From: Catellatospora sp. IY07-71
GTDB lineage: Bacteria; Actinomycetota; Actinomycetes; Mycobacteriales; Micromonosporaceae
DNA length: 64,000 nucleotides
Reading direction: 5' to 3'
Assembly (NCBI RefSeq): GCF_018326265.1
Contig: NZ_AP023360.1
Coordinates: 8,305,001 to 8,369,000, forward strand
In this document: in pieces, positions 51,955 through 58,720 of the stretch
Layout: each line of letters begins with the position of its first letter
Position numbering within the stretch: the stretch's first letter is position 1
Position numbers and translations under genes: made by a program
The notes under the pieces: generated by a model
What the model saw: only the letters and a program-made list of their open reading frames with translations
What the model was told of the DNA's origin: nothing
Databases searched by the model: none

Positions 51955-53556
51955 ATGGCGCGGTGGCGGCAGCCGGCCGCGCGGGCAGGTCTCGTGCTGG
52001 CATTCGTGTTCGTGTTCGTGCTGCTGGTGGCCCCGAGCGAGCTGGGGCGGCTGAGCCCGGCCGCGTTCCTGCGCATCCCGCTCGACGGGCTGGTCGCGCT
52101 GGCGGTCGTGCTGGTGCTGCCGCCCCGGGGCAGGCGCATCGCGGTAGTCGCGCTCGGTGCCGTGCTGGGCCTGCTCAGCATCGTCAAGGCGATCAGCCTC
52201 GGCTTCTCCGCCGTGCTCGACCGGCCCTTCGAACCCGTGCTGGACTGGCCGTTCCTGGTCGCGGGCGCCGACTACGTCGGCCAGTCGTACGGCAGCGCTC
52301 TGATGTGGGCCGCCGTCGCCGCCGCGATCCTGCTCGCCGTGGGCGTGCTCGCCCTGGTCACCGTGGCGTTCGGGCGGGTGGCCCGGCTCGCCGTGGCGCA
52401 CCGGCGCCCGGCCGCGGGCACCGTCACCGCGCTCGCGGCCGGCTGGCTCGCCCTGGCGCTGGCCGGGGCGCAGCTGGTGCCCGGCGTGCCGGTCGCCGCG
52501 CACGACGCCTACGACCAGGCACACCAGCTGCAACGGGGCGCGGGCGACCGGCAGACGTTCGCCGAGCAGCTGTCCGCCGACGCGTTCCGGGCCACACCCG
52601 CCGGGGAGTCGCTCACCGCGCTGCGCGGCAAGGACGTGGTCGTCGCGTTCGTCGAGAGCTACGGCAAGGTGGCGCTCGCCGACCCGGAGCTGTCCCCGCA
52701 GGTCGGCGCGGTGCTCGACGAGGGGTACGCGCGGCTGCGGGCGGCCGGGTACGCCGCGCGCAGCGCGTGGCTCACCTCGCCGACCACCGGCGGCGGGAGC
52801 TGGCTCGCACAGTCGACGCTGCTGTCCGGGCTGTGGGTGACCAACCAGCAGCGCTACCAGACCCTGCTGGCCAGCGACCGGCTCACCCTGCCCGCGGTGT
52901 TCGCGCGGGACGGCTGGCGCACCGTCGCGGTCATGCCGGCCACCACCACCCCGTGGCCCGAGGGCGCGGTGTACGGCTACGACCAGGTCTACACCGCCGG
53001 AGACCTCGGCTACGCCGGGCCGCGCTACAGCTTCGCGACCATGCCCGACCAGTACACGCTGCACACGTTCCAGCAGCGGGAACGGCAGCCCGGGCACCTG
53101 CCGGTGATGGCGGTTATCCCGCTGATCTCCAGCCACTCGCCCTGGGAGCCGGTGCCCCGGATGCTCGGCTGGGACGCGGTCGGCGACGGCTCCGTCTACG
53201 CCGCGGCGGCCGGCTCCGACGACCCCGCCGAGATCGTCGAGCAGCGCGACCGCACGCGCGTGCGCCACGCGTACCGCAACGCGATCGCGTACTCCCTCAA
53301 CGCCCTCATCTCCTATGTCGAGGCCTACGGCGGCGACGACCTCGTGCTCGTCTTCCTGGGCGACCACCAGCCCTCGCCCTCGGTCACCGGCCAGCGGGCC
53401 AGCCGCGACGCCCCCGTCACCATCGTCGCCAGGGATCCCGCCCTCCTCGACCGCGTCGCGGCCTGGTCCTGGCAGGACGGCCTGCGCCCCGGCCCCGACG
53501 CCCCCGTCTGGCGCATGGACGCCTTCCGCGACCGCTTCCTCACCGCCTTCGGCTGA
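51955..53556 (+). CDS. Membrane-anchored sulfatase/phosphoglycerol-transferase-like protein
   Basis: 533 residues; starts three bases after ribA. Four to five N-terminal membrane helices (through about residue 170) are followed by an extracytoplasmic alkaline-phosphatase-superfamily domain: VVAFVESYGKVALAD (metal site), SPTTGGGSWLAQSTLLSG (position of the nucleophilic Thr/Ser), and VFLGDHQPSPSV (Asp-His metal ligands). The layout resembles LtaS/OpgB-type enzymes that transfer phosphoglycerol or phosphoethanolamine to glycans, although many relatives are simply called sulfatases. Probably the last, surface-acting step of the run. Confidence 0.9.
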   Translation: MARWRQPAARAGLVLAFVFVFVLLVAPSELGRLSPAAFLRIPLDGLVALAVVLVLPPRGRRIAVVALGAVLGLLSIVKAISLGFSAVLDRPFEPVLDWPFLVAGADYVGQSYGSALMWAAVAAAILLAVGVLALVTVAFGRVARLAVAHRRPAAGTVTALAAGWLALALAGAQLVPGVPVAAHDAYDQAHQLQRGAGDRQTFAEQLSADAFRATPAGESLTALRGKDVVVAFVESYGKVALADPELSPQVGAVLDEGYARLRAAGYAARSAWLTSPTTGGGSWLAQSTLLSGLWVTNQQRYQTLLASDRLTLPAVFARDGWRTVAVMPATTTPWPEGAVYGYDQVYTAGDLGYAGPRYSFATMPDQYTLHTFQQRERQPGHLPVMAVIPLISSHSPWEPVPRMLGWDAVGDGSVYAAAAGSDDPAEIVEQRDRTRVRHAYRNAIAYSLNALISYVEAYGGDDLVLVFLGDHQPSPSVTGQRASRDAPVTIVARDPALLDRVAAWSWQDGLRPGPDAPVWRMDAFRDRFLTAFG

Positions 53557-53633
53557 AAGCTGTAGCGGAGAACTCCCCGTGCGAGTCGGCTCGGTGACAG
53601 TGCGGCGCGGGCCGATCCGCTCCACTACTCACC

Positions 53634-54233
53634 ATGCTGCGTCGCGCACTCCTCCCCCTCCTCGCCGTCGCCCTGCTCGCCGGCTGCGGTGACGACCCGA
53701 AACCGCCGTCCGCCGCGCCCAGCGCGGTCACCAGCCTCCCCGCCGAGGCCACCCCGAGCGCCGAGGCCGGCCCGGCGGCCTCGCCCTCCCCCGCGGTCCA
53801 CCTCACCGTGGACGGCGCCGGGCCGTACTCCCTCGGCGCGAAGCTCGCCGACCTGCAGGCCGACGGGCTGCTGGCCGACGTCGCGACCGGCGGGGAGACC
53901 TGCCCGGTGAACACCACGGCCACCGGCACGGGGGTATGGCAGGAGGTGCGGCTCCAGTTCCGCCCCGACGGTGAGCTCTACCTCGTGATCAACCGCGCGA
54001 AGACCATCCCGACCCCGTCCGGCGCCTGGATCGGCATGTCCCTGGCCTCGCTCACCTCGATCTACGGCAACCTGGGCCAGGAGCTGAACGGCGGGGCCGC
54101 GTACCTGGTCACCACGAGCAATGGCCGAGGCATCCTGTTCGACCTCGACGCCAAGAAGAAGGTCATGGCGATGATCGCGGGCGACGCGGCGTACCTGAAG
54201 TCCAGCTACGAAGACGGCACCGACTTCTGCTGA
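53634..54233 (+). CDS. Lipoprotein, unknown
   Basis: 199 residues. A short signal with lipobox LLAGC (Cys at about 18) is followed by a Pro/Ala/Ser-rich spacer and a folded domain (about 55-199) containing GAGPYSLGAKLADLQADGLL, a pattern I associate with SmpA/OmlA-like or small beta-lactamase-inhibitor-like folds. Two further cysteines (TCPVN, DFC) could pair. Function unknown. It lies 77 bases after the sulfatase and may belong to the same unit. Confidence 0.8.
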   Translation: MLRRALLPLLAVALLAGCGDDPKPPSAAPSAVTSLPAEATPSAEAGPAASPSPAVHLTVDGAGPYSLGAKLADLQADGLLADVATGGETCPVNTTATGTGVWQEVRLQFRPDGELYLVINRAKTIPTPSGAWIGMSLASLTSIYGNLGQELNGGAAYLVTTSNGRGILFDLDAKKKVMAMIAGDAAYLKSSYEDGTDFC

Positions 54234-54242
54234 CCCGGCACG

Positions 54243-54276
54243 GCCGCCCCGTCACCTGAACGGGTGCCGGGGCGGC
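54243..54276. terminator. Hairpin after the lipoprotein gene
   Basis: GCCGCCCCG (54243-54251) and CGGGGCGGC (54268-54276) pair around a 16-base loop. It marks the end of the 47-54 kb unit. Confidence 0.65.
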
Positions 54277-54344
54277 GCCGGAGGTATCCAGAACCGCCGC
54301 GCGGCCTCACTCTCATCGTCATACCGGCGAGGTGAGGAGGCGCG

Positions 54345-55226
54345 ATGCCCACCGCGGCACAACTGCACGCCGAGTCCTTCTGGCAGCGCGAGCAGATCAC
54401 CCCAGAACTGGCCGAGTGCTGCGCCGCCATCGCGGCCGGGCTCGGCATCCCCCGCGGCGATGTCGGCACCAAGGGCGACGAGAAGCACCTCAAGGGCCAC
54501 CACCGCTCCCAGGAATGGCTGCTCAACAGCCGGTTCTGCACCAACCGGACGTACACGGTGCAGGCCGGGCTCACCACCGAACAGGCGCGCCACATCGCGG
54601 CGATCGACATCGTCCCCGGCGCGTGGGGCACCACCGAGAACCGGCGCCGCACCGCCGCCATCACCGCCCGCCTCGTCGCCGCCATGAAAGCCGGCGAGCT
54701 GAACGAGGTCCTCGAGGTGTACGGCGCCGCGCCCGACCTGCAGACCGTCACCGGCTGGAACAACCGGGAGGACCGGCCCGCGAGCGCGAACGACTCCCAC
54801 CTCGACCATGTGCACCTCGGCATCGACCGCCGCAAGCTCCGCGACCGCGCATTCCTGCAGCGGCTCGCCTCGTTCGTGATGGGAGACGACATGTCCGCGA
54901 AGGCTGAGAGCGAAGTCCACGCGCTGTGGCAGGGGACGTACTTCGGCGGCAACTCGTGCGGCCGCAAGGTGCCGTTCCAGGGGAGCAGCAGCAACGCACT
55001 GGTCGCGAAGGCGGACTACACGGTGCAGCTGCTGGAGACGATCCTGACCGCGGTCAAGGGCGAGGCGGACACGGCGGCGATCCTGACCCGGATCGACCAG
55101 CGGGCCGCCGAGCTGCGGGCGGGGCTGGTCGCGGACATCCTCGCCGCGCTGCCCCCGGACCGGCGCGCCAGCCCGGCGGAGCTGGAAACGGCCCTGGAGC
55201 GAGCGCTGGCCGGCGGCGTGGAATAG
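54345..55226 (+). CDS. Actinophage-type lysin-like protein (M15-like metal motif)
   Basis: 293 residues, GAGGAGG before the ATG. The first ~185 residues contain HLKGHHRSQEWLLNSRFC and SHLDHVHLGIDRR; the spaced His residues and final H-x-H resemble M15-type zinc peptidases, and I recall similar proteins in actinophage and Streptomyces genomes. The C-terminal ~100 residues are helical (LLETILTAVKGEADTAAILTRIDQRAAELRAGL) as in phage proteins with a structural or wall-anchoring tail. Catalytic function is inferred. It opens a lower-GC stretch next to a tRNA gene and may be a prophage remnant; the holin-like gene at 17.3 kb is far away. Confidence 0.65.
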   Translation: MPTAAQLHAESFWQREQITPELAECCAAIAAGLGIPRGDVGTKGDEKHLKGHHRSQEWLLNSRFCTNRTYTVQAGLTTEQARHIAAIDIVPGAWGTTENRRRTAAITARLVAAMKAGELNEVLEVYGAAPDLQTVTGWNNREDRPASANDSHLDHVHLGIDRRKLRDRAFLQRLASFVMGDDMSAKAESEVHALWQGTYFGGNSCGRKVPFQGSSSNALVAKADYTVQLLETILTAVKGEADTAAILTRIDQRAAELRAGLVADILAALPPDRRASPAELETALERALAGGVE

Positions 55227-55309
55227 CAGGACGAAACGCGCCCGACGGATCCGTATGCCTACTGTCATATCTTCGCATCGTTGCGTATACCAACGATGGG
55301 AGCAGAGCG

Positions 55310-55528
55310 ATGGCTCTTACAGTCATCGATCTTGACGACTCCATGTTGGCGCTTGCGCAGCAGCAACTCGGCACGAAGACCAAGCGGGAAACGATCAACC
55401 GCGCACTGGCGATTGCGGCCGGCACCAGCACGGACGACCGCGCCCGCGGACTCGCCTGGCTACGCGAACACGCGAGCCAGATCCTGGACTTCGAGGTGCT
55501 GGAGGATGAGGAGCGTTCCGGCCGGTGA
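55310..55528 (+). CDS. Orphan VapB-type antitoxin
   Basis: 72 residues. MALTVIDLDDSMLALAQQQL followed by TKTKRETINRAL is the same VapB family as the gene at 10532. The ribbon-helix-helix part appears intact. GGGAG lies about seven bases before the ATG. Its stop overlaps the start of a vapC reading frame that breaks after 26 codons, so it is now an antitoxin without a functional cognate toxin. It may survive as a DNA-binding protein or as an anti-toxin against related VapCs (inference). Confidence 0.85.
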   Translation: MALTVIDLDDSMLALAQQQLGTKTKRETINRALAIAAGTSTDDRARGLAWLREHASQILDFEVLEDEERSGR

Positions 55529-55605
55529 CTTACCTGGCTGACACCGGCCCACTCGCCGTCATACCGCAGTCCCTGCGAGGGCGGGCCGACCCGAGACTGA
55601 CATGA
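55525..55605 (+). pseudogene. Truncated vapC (PIN toxin) remnant
   Basis: GTG overlapping the vapB stop (GTGA) opens VTYLADTGPLAVIPQSLRG, the PIN-toxin N-terminus including the first catalytic Asp, but TGA ends it after 26 codons. A few bases downstream another frame reads QRWHDPVDAVVLAGDD, weakly reminiscent of the PVD-VVAA C-terminal motif of VapC, which would indicate an internal deletion or frameshift. Too short to fold as a PIN domain. Confidence 0.7.
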
Positions 55606-55753
55606 TCGGCGCACCTGGTACGGCAGCGGCATGTAGCGCTCATGTCCTGGCGGTCTGCTTGTGGCTGCGTGTGTAGAGGCTGCATCCAGCGATGGCATGA
55701 TCCCGTCGACGCTGTCGTGCTGGCGGGCGACGACCTGCTGCCGGCATCACCGG

Positions 55754-56374
55754 TCACTCCTTTACCAGGATCTCCGCCCTGATCTGCTGAAACTTCTGCG
55801 CACTGTCCGCTATGGAGCGGCCACCGAAGAACAAGGCGATGCCGAGACTGCCATGGTCGATCCATCCGCAGACGACGACCTCGCCCACCTTGCTATCCGT
55901 GTGGGCGCACTTGAGTTCACCGCCGCGTGGGAGCGCGTCGAACGCCTGCACGTTTCGGAGCGTTCCGTCGCCCGCCTTGGCCATCAGCTGATCCAGTTCT
56001 CCGGTCGGGTCGAGGATCAGCGTGGTGACCACGGCGAGCAGGATCGGCTTGTTCTTGGCCTTCGGGTCGTCCAGCTTGACGCCGATCGCGCCCGCCCGGT
56101 CCCTCTGGGCGCGGATGTCGGCGACCAACTTGCTCTCCACCGCCTGCATCTGTGGGCTGGCATCCTTACGCAGGCCCGCGATCTCCGTGCCGACCACGGC
56201 ACGCACCGGATACTGGTCGCGGATCGGTTCGCTGACCAAGGCAAGCACACCACAGCACCCGAAGCTCAGCAGTGCCAGCACTGCGAGCACCCACGGCCAG
56301 CGCCGTCGGCGTGGGCGCTCGACGGAGGCGGCGTACAGCTGCGGTGACATGCTGGGTTCGATCACGCGCGGCAC
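55754..56374 (-). CDS. Membrane-anchored hypothetical protein
   Basis: 206 residues from GTG at 56374; ATG at 56350 is a likely alternative start. A short cytosolic Arg-rich segment (ERPRRRRWPW) is followed by one membrane helix (about 27-47) and an extracytoplasmic domain with two cysteines (KCAHTD, VVCGW) that could pair. It resembles many single-pass micromonosporal proteins of unknown role. GC content is lower than in the flanking core genes. Confidence 0.65.
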   Translation of the reverse strand: MPRVIEPSMSPQLYAASVERPRRRRWPWVLAVLALLSFGCCGVLALVSEPIRDQYPVRAVVGTEIAGLRKDASPQMQAVESKLVADIRAQRDRAGAIGVKLDDPKAKNKPILLAVVTTLILDPTGELDQLMAKAGDGTLRNVQAFDALPRGGELKCAHTDSKVGEVVVCGWIDHGSLGIALFFGGRSIADSAQKFQQIRAEILVKE

Positions 56375-56616
56375 TGTACCAACCGATCATCACCCTTGGT
56401 GACCACCGCGGCATCGCGCAGGCGGCGCTGTGGTTCGGCAACGACATTGCAGCGCCATGCGCTTGAATGCGGCTGCCGTACTAGTTGCAGTTCGTGAGCG
56501 CGATCCTGCTGCAGATGCCGGACTCGATGACTAGCGTGTCCACCGCCAGTAATCCGTGGGTTCAGGGTGGGGTAACCCAGCTGCACGAGTCGCGCAGGAG
56601 ATGTCACCATCTGCCC

Positions 56617-56991
56617 ATGCAGACCTTGGGGGAGCTGAGTCACGAGGAGGAGTGCCTCCTGATCAACGCCAGTGAACATGATCTGTTGCCTGGGACCTTG
56701 TGGGACTGGATGCCGGATTTGGAGCTGGCGGACAAACTCCCGCGGCTTCCAGTGCTGGCGGAGGCGCTGTTGGGGCTCGTCGACCGAGGTCTCATCGAGG
56801 TCCGCCGGATCACGCCGGAGCTGGCTGCGGCAGGCCGTTACGACGTGGTGAGTCGCGCGGACCTAGACGAGTTGCTGGCAGACCCGGCGAGCTGGCAGTA
56901 CACGGAGCGAGGCTGGGATGAGCGCGACGAGGGTCTCTGCATCGTGATGGTCCCCAAGCGGCTGACTCGCCTAGGCGTACCAAGCCGCTAG
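56617..56991 (+). CDS. Small hypothetical protein
   Basis: 124 residues from the ATG at 56617; no convincing ribosome site, and codons continue open upstream to 56485. The sequence is acidic, with LSHEEECLLINASEHDLLPGTLWDWMPDLELAD at the start and a helix-rich middle (LVDRGLIEVRRITPE) resembling a short winged-helix. Trp-rich C-terminal YTERGWDERDEG. Not recognised. The ~240 bases between it and the divergent gene at 56374 show no further gene and read as degenerate sequence. Confidence 0.55.
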   Translation: MQTLGELSHEEECLLINASEHDLLPGTLWDWMPDLELADKLPRLPVLAEALLGLVDRGLIEVRRITPELAAAGRYDVVSRADLDELLADPASWQYTERGWDERDEGLCIVMVPKRLTRLGVPSR

Positions 56992-57263
56992 GCTCAGGCC
57001 CTCTTGCCTGCGGACTATGCCGGATTCGGCACCACACGGAACATGCACGGAATGATCGAGGGTGCACTAGGCGCGTTCGGCGGCGTTCTCCCAGGCTGGG
57101 TCACCTTGCGTGCTGCAACAGCAAACCCTTTCCTGAACCGTGGCTCCACCAGTTCTGAACGATCTTGCGTGCGATATCCGTGCGATAAGCGCTGGCGAAA
57201 AGCGGTTCATGACGGTCGACCAGGGCGAGAGGACGACGGCGCGGCCGAACTCGGAAAGCAGTT

Positions 57264-57289
57264 GGGACCAGGCCAAACGACCTGGTCCC
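57264..57289 (-). terminator. Terminator of tRNA-Val
   Basis: GGGACCAGG and CCTGGTCCC form a 9-bp stem with an 8-base loop, three bases beyond the tRNA 3' end on the minus strand. The ~270 bases from 56992 to here contain no supported gene. Confidence 0.8.
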
Positions 57290-57291
57290 GG

Positions 57292-57366
57292 TGGTGGGCG
57301 TGGCAGGGTTCGAACCTGCGACCCTCCGCTTGTAAGGCGGATGCTCTCCCGCTGAGCTACACGCCC
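57292..57366 (-). tRNA. tRNA-Val (anticodon UAC)
   Basis: On the minus strand GGGCGTG...CACGCCC forms the acceptor stem, TAGCTCAGCGGGAGAGCA the D arm, CCGCC-TTACAAG-CGGAGG region the anticodon arm with TAC, and GGTTCGAACC the T arm. Discriminator A is at 57295 and an encoded CCA at 57294-57292. Such 3' tRNA ends are common integration targets for actinomycete elements. Confidence 0.95.
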
Positions 57367-57465
57367 GCACGGCTCACGCCGACACGAACCGGCACATCCT
57401 ACCTGACCGGCGACCCCGCTTTCGCGGGACTTACACACCCGGCATGATCGCGGCCTGTGGGCCGC

Positions 57466-57538
57466 TGGGAAGATCACGGTCTCGTGTCAGAAGGTGCGGT
57501 CCAGCCTTACCTTCGGACACGAGATAGCGATCTTCCCA
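57466..57538. repeat. Family B long palindrome, copy 3
   Basis: Outer arms TGGGAAGATC/GATCTTCCCA continue into TCTCGTGTC and ACCTTC blocks, pairing over about 29 bases with few mismatches around a 14-base loop. Nearly the same arm sequence as 17175-17241. It lies between the tRNA gene and the ahpE-type gene. Confidence 0.8.
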
Positions 57539-57562
57539 CCGCGCCCGGCGACCCGGCCCCAC

Positions 57563-58021
57563 TCAGAGCGCGGACAGCGCCTTGCGCCAGGCGTCCTGGT
57601 CGCGGGCCTCGCCGGGCAGGTTCATCTCGGCGTAGCGCACGACACCCTCCCGGTCGATGACGAACGTGCCCCGGTTGGCGAAGCCGCGCTCGTCGTTGAA
57701 GACCCCGTACGCCTGCGCCACGGCCCCGTGCGGCCAGAAGTCGGCCAGCAGCGGGAACTCGTACCCCTGCTCGTTGGCCCACACCTTGTGCGCGTACACC
57801 GAGTCGACGCTGACCGACAGCACCTGGGTGCCCTCGTTGGCGAAGTCGTTCAGGTTGTCCCGGATGGCGCACAGCTCGCCCTGGCAGGTGCCGGTGAAGG
57901 CGAGCGGGTAGAAGACCAGCAGCACGTTCTTGCTGCCCCGGAAGTCGGACAGCCGCACTTCCTGGTTGTTCTGGTCCTTGAGGAGAAAGTCGGGCGCCTG
58001 GGCGCCAACCTCGATCGGCAT
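57563..58021 (-). CDS. ahpE: Peroxiredoxin, AhpE-like
   Basis: 152 residues; GGAGG lies nine bases before the ATG. The peroxidatic cysteine is C46 in LAFTGTCQGEL. The rest, including FPLLADFWPHGAVAQAYGVF and NRGTFVIDREG, closely follows mycobacterial AhpE. Unlike one-Cys AhpE it has a second cysteine at 51 (CQGELC), the spacing of PrxQ/BCP enzymes, so an intramolecular disulfide may form. The gene order ahpE-DUF3052 recalls mycobacterial synteny. A perfect palindrome lies 22 bases upstream. Confidence 0.94.
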   Translation of the reverse strand: MPIEVGAQAPDFLLKDQNNQEVRLSDFRGSKNVLLVFYPLAFTGTCQGELCAIRDNLNDFANEGTQVLSVSVDSVYAHKVWANEQGYEFPLLADFWPHGAVAQAYGVFNDERGFANRGTFVIDREGVVRYAEMNLPGEARDQDAWRKALSAL

Positions 58022-58042
58022 GGCGGTTCTGCCTCCGGAGTC

Positions 58043-58056
58043 GGTGAACGTTCACC
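58043..58056. promoter_or_regulatory. Perfect 14-bp palindrome upstream of ahpE
   Basis: GGTGAACGTTCACC, 22 bases before the ATG, in the 104-base gap between ahpE and the DUF3052 gene. A candidate operator for a redox or general repressor. Confidence 0.4.
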
Positions 58057-58125
58057 TGTCATGGTCGCAGAGCTACCTGGCGGCCTGCCGTCTGGGGCAG
58101 GCCGCTGCTCGATCCGCGGCAGGGC

Positions 58126-58566
58126 TCAGCGCTTGGCGCGGGCCGCCTTCGGTGCCACCAGCCGCGCCGCGCTCCAGTCCTTGCCGGCGCTGAGGGTGGA
58201 AGTCTGGGATAGGCCGGCGGTGGGTGCCACCTCGGCGATCTCACTGGGCTCGACGTGCCCGGTCCGACCCGACTTCGGGGTCAGCAGCCACACCACACCG
58301 CTCTCGGCGAGCGGGGCGATGGCGTCGGTAAGCAGTTCGAACAGGTCACCATCGTCCTCGCGGTACCACACCAGCACCGCGTCGACGACCTCGTCGGTGT
58401 CCTCGTCCACCAGGTCAGATCCGCATGCGTCGGCCAGGGCGTCACGGAGCTCGTGGTCGACGTCGTCGTCGTACCCCATCTCCATGACCACCATGTCCGG
58501 CTCGATGCCGAACCGGTCCGCCAGGCTGCGTACGCCCTCGGCGGCCTGACCAGCGGTCGCGCTCAC
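58126..58566 (-). CDS. DUF3052 domain-containing protein
   Basis: 146 residues from GTG at 58566, chosen because GAGGAGG lies nine bases upstream; in-frame codons run further upstream without a start signal. DUF3052 pattern: LADRFGIEPDMVVMEMGYDDDVD, acidic middle, then VWLLTPKSGRTGHVEPSEIAE and KDWSAARLVAPK. A small cytosolic actinobacterial protein without known activity, commonly located beside ahpE and pyruvate dehydrogenase genes, as here. Confidence 0.92.
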   Translation of the reverse strand: MSATAGQAAEGVRSLADRFGIEPDMVVMEMGYDDDVDHELRDALADACGSDLVDEDTDEVVDAVLVWYREDDGDLFELLTDAIAPLAESGVVWLLTPKSGRTGHVEPSEIAEVAPTAGLSQTSTLSAGKDWSAARLVAPKAARAKR

Positions 58567-58720
58567 TGTCTTGTGCCTCCTCTTCGTTTTCCGGACACCC
58601 GCCGTGCGGTGCGGGGTCACTTGCCCATTGTCGTCGGCGTCACAGCCGACTGCGGGTAGTCCACACAGTTCTAGCCTCCAGCGCAAGTGGCGTCCTCGGC
58701 GGGTCGCCAAAAACGCGGGC

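Noticed and set aside
54345-57290. Complete prophage or integrative element
   Set aside because: No integrase, excisionase, replication or structural genes and no visible duplicated tRNA end; only a remnant can be argued.
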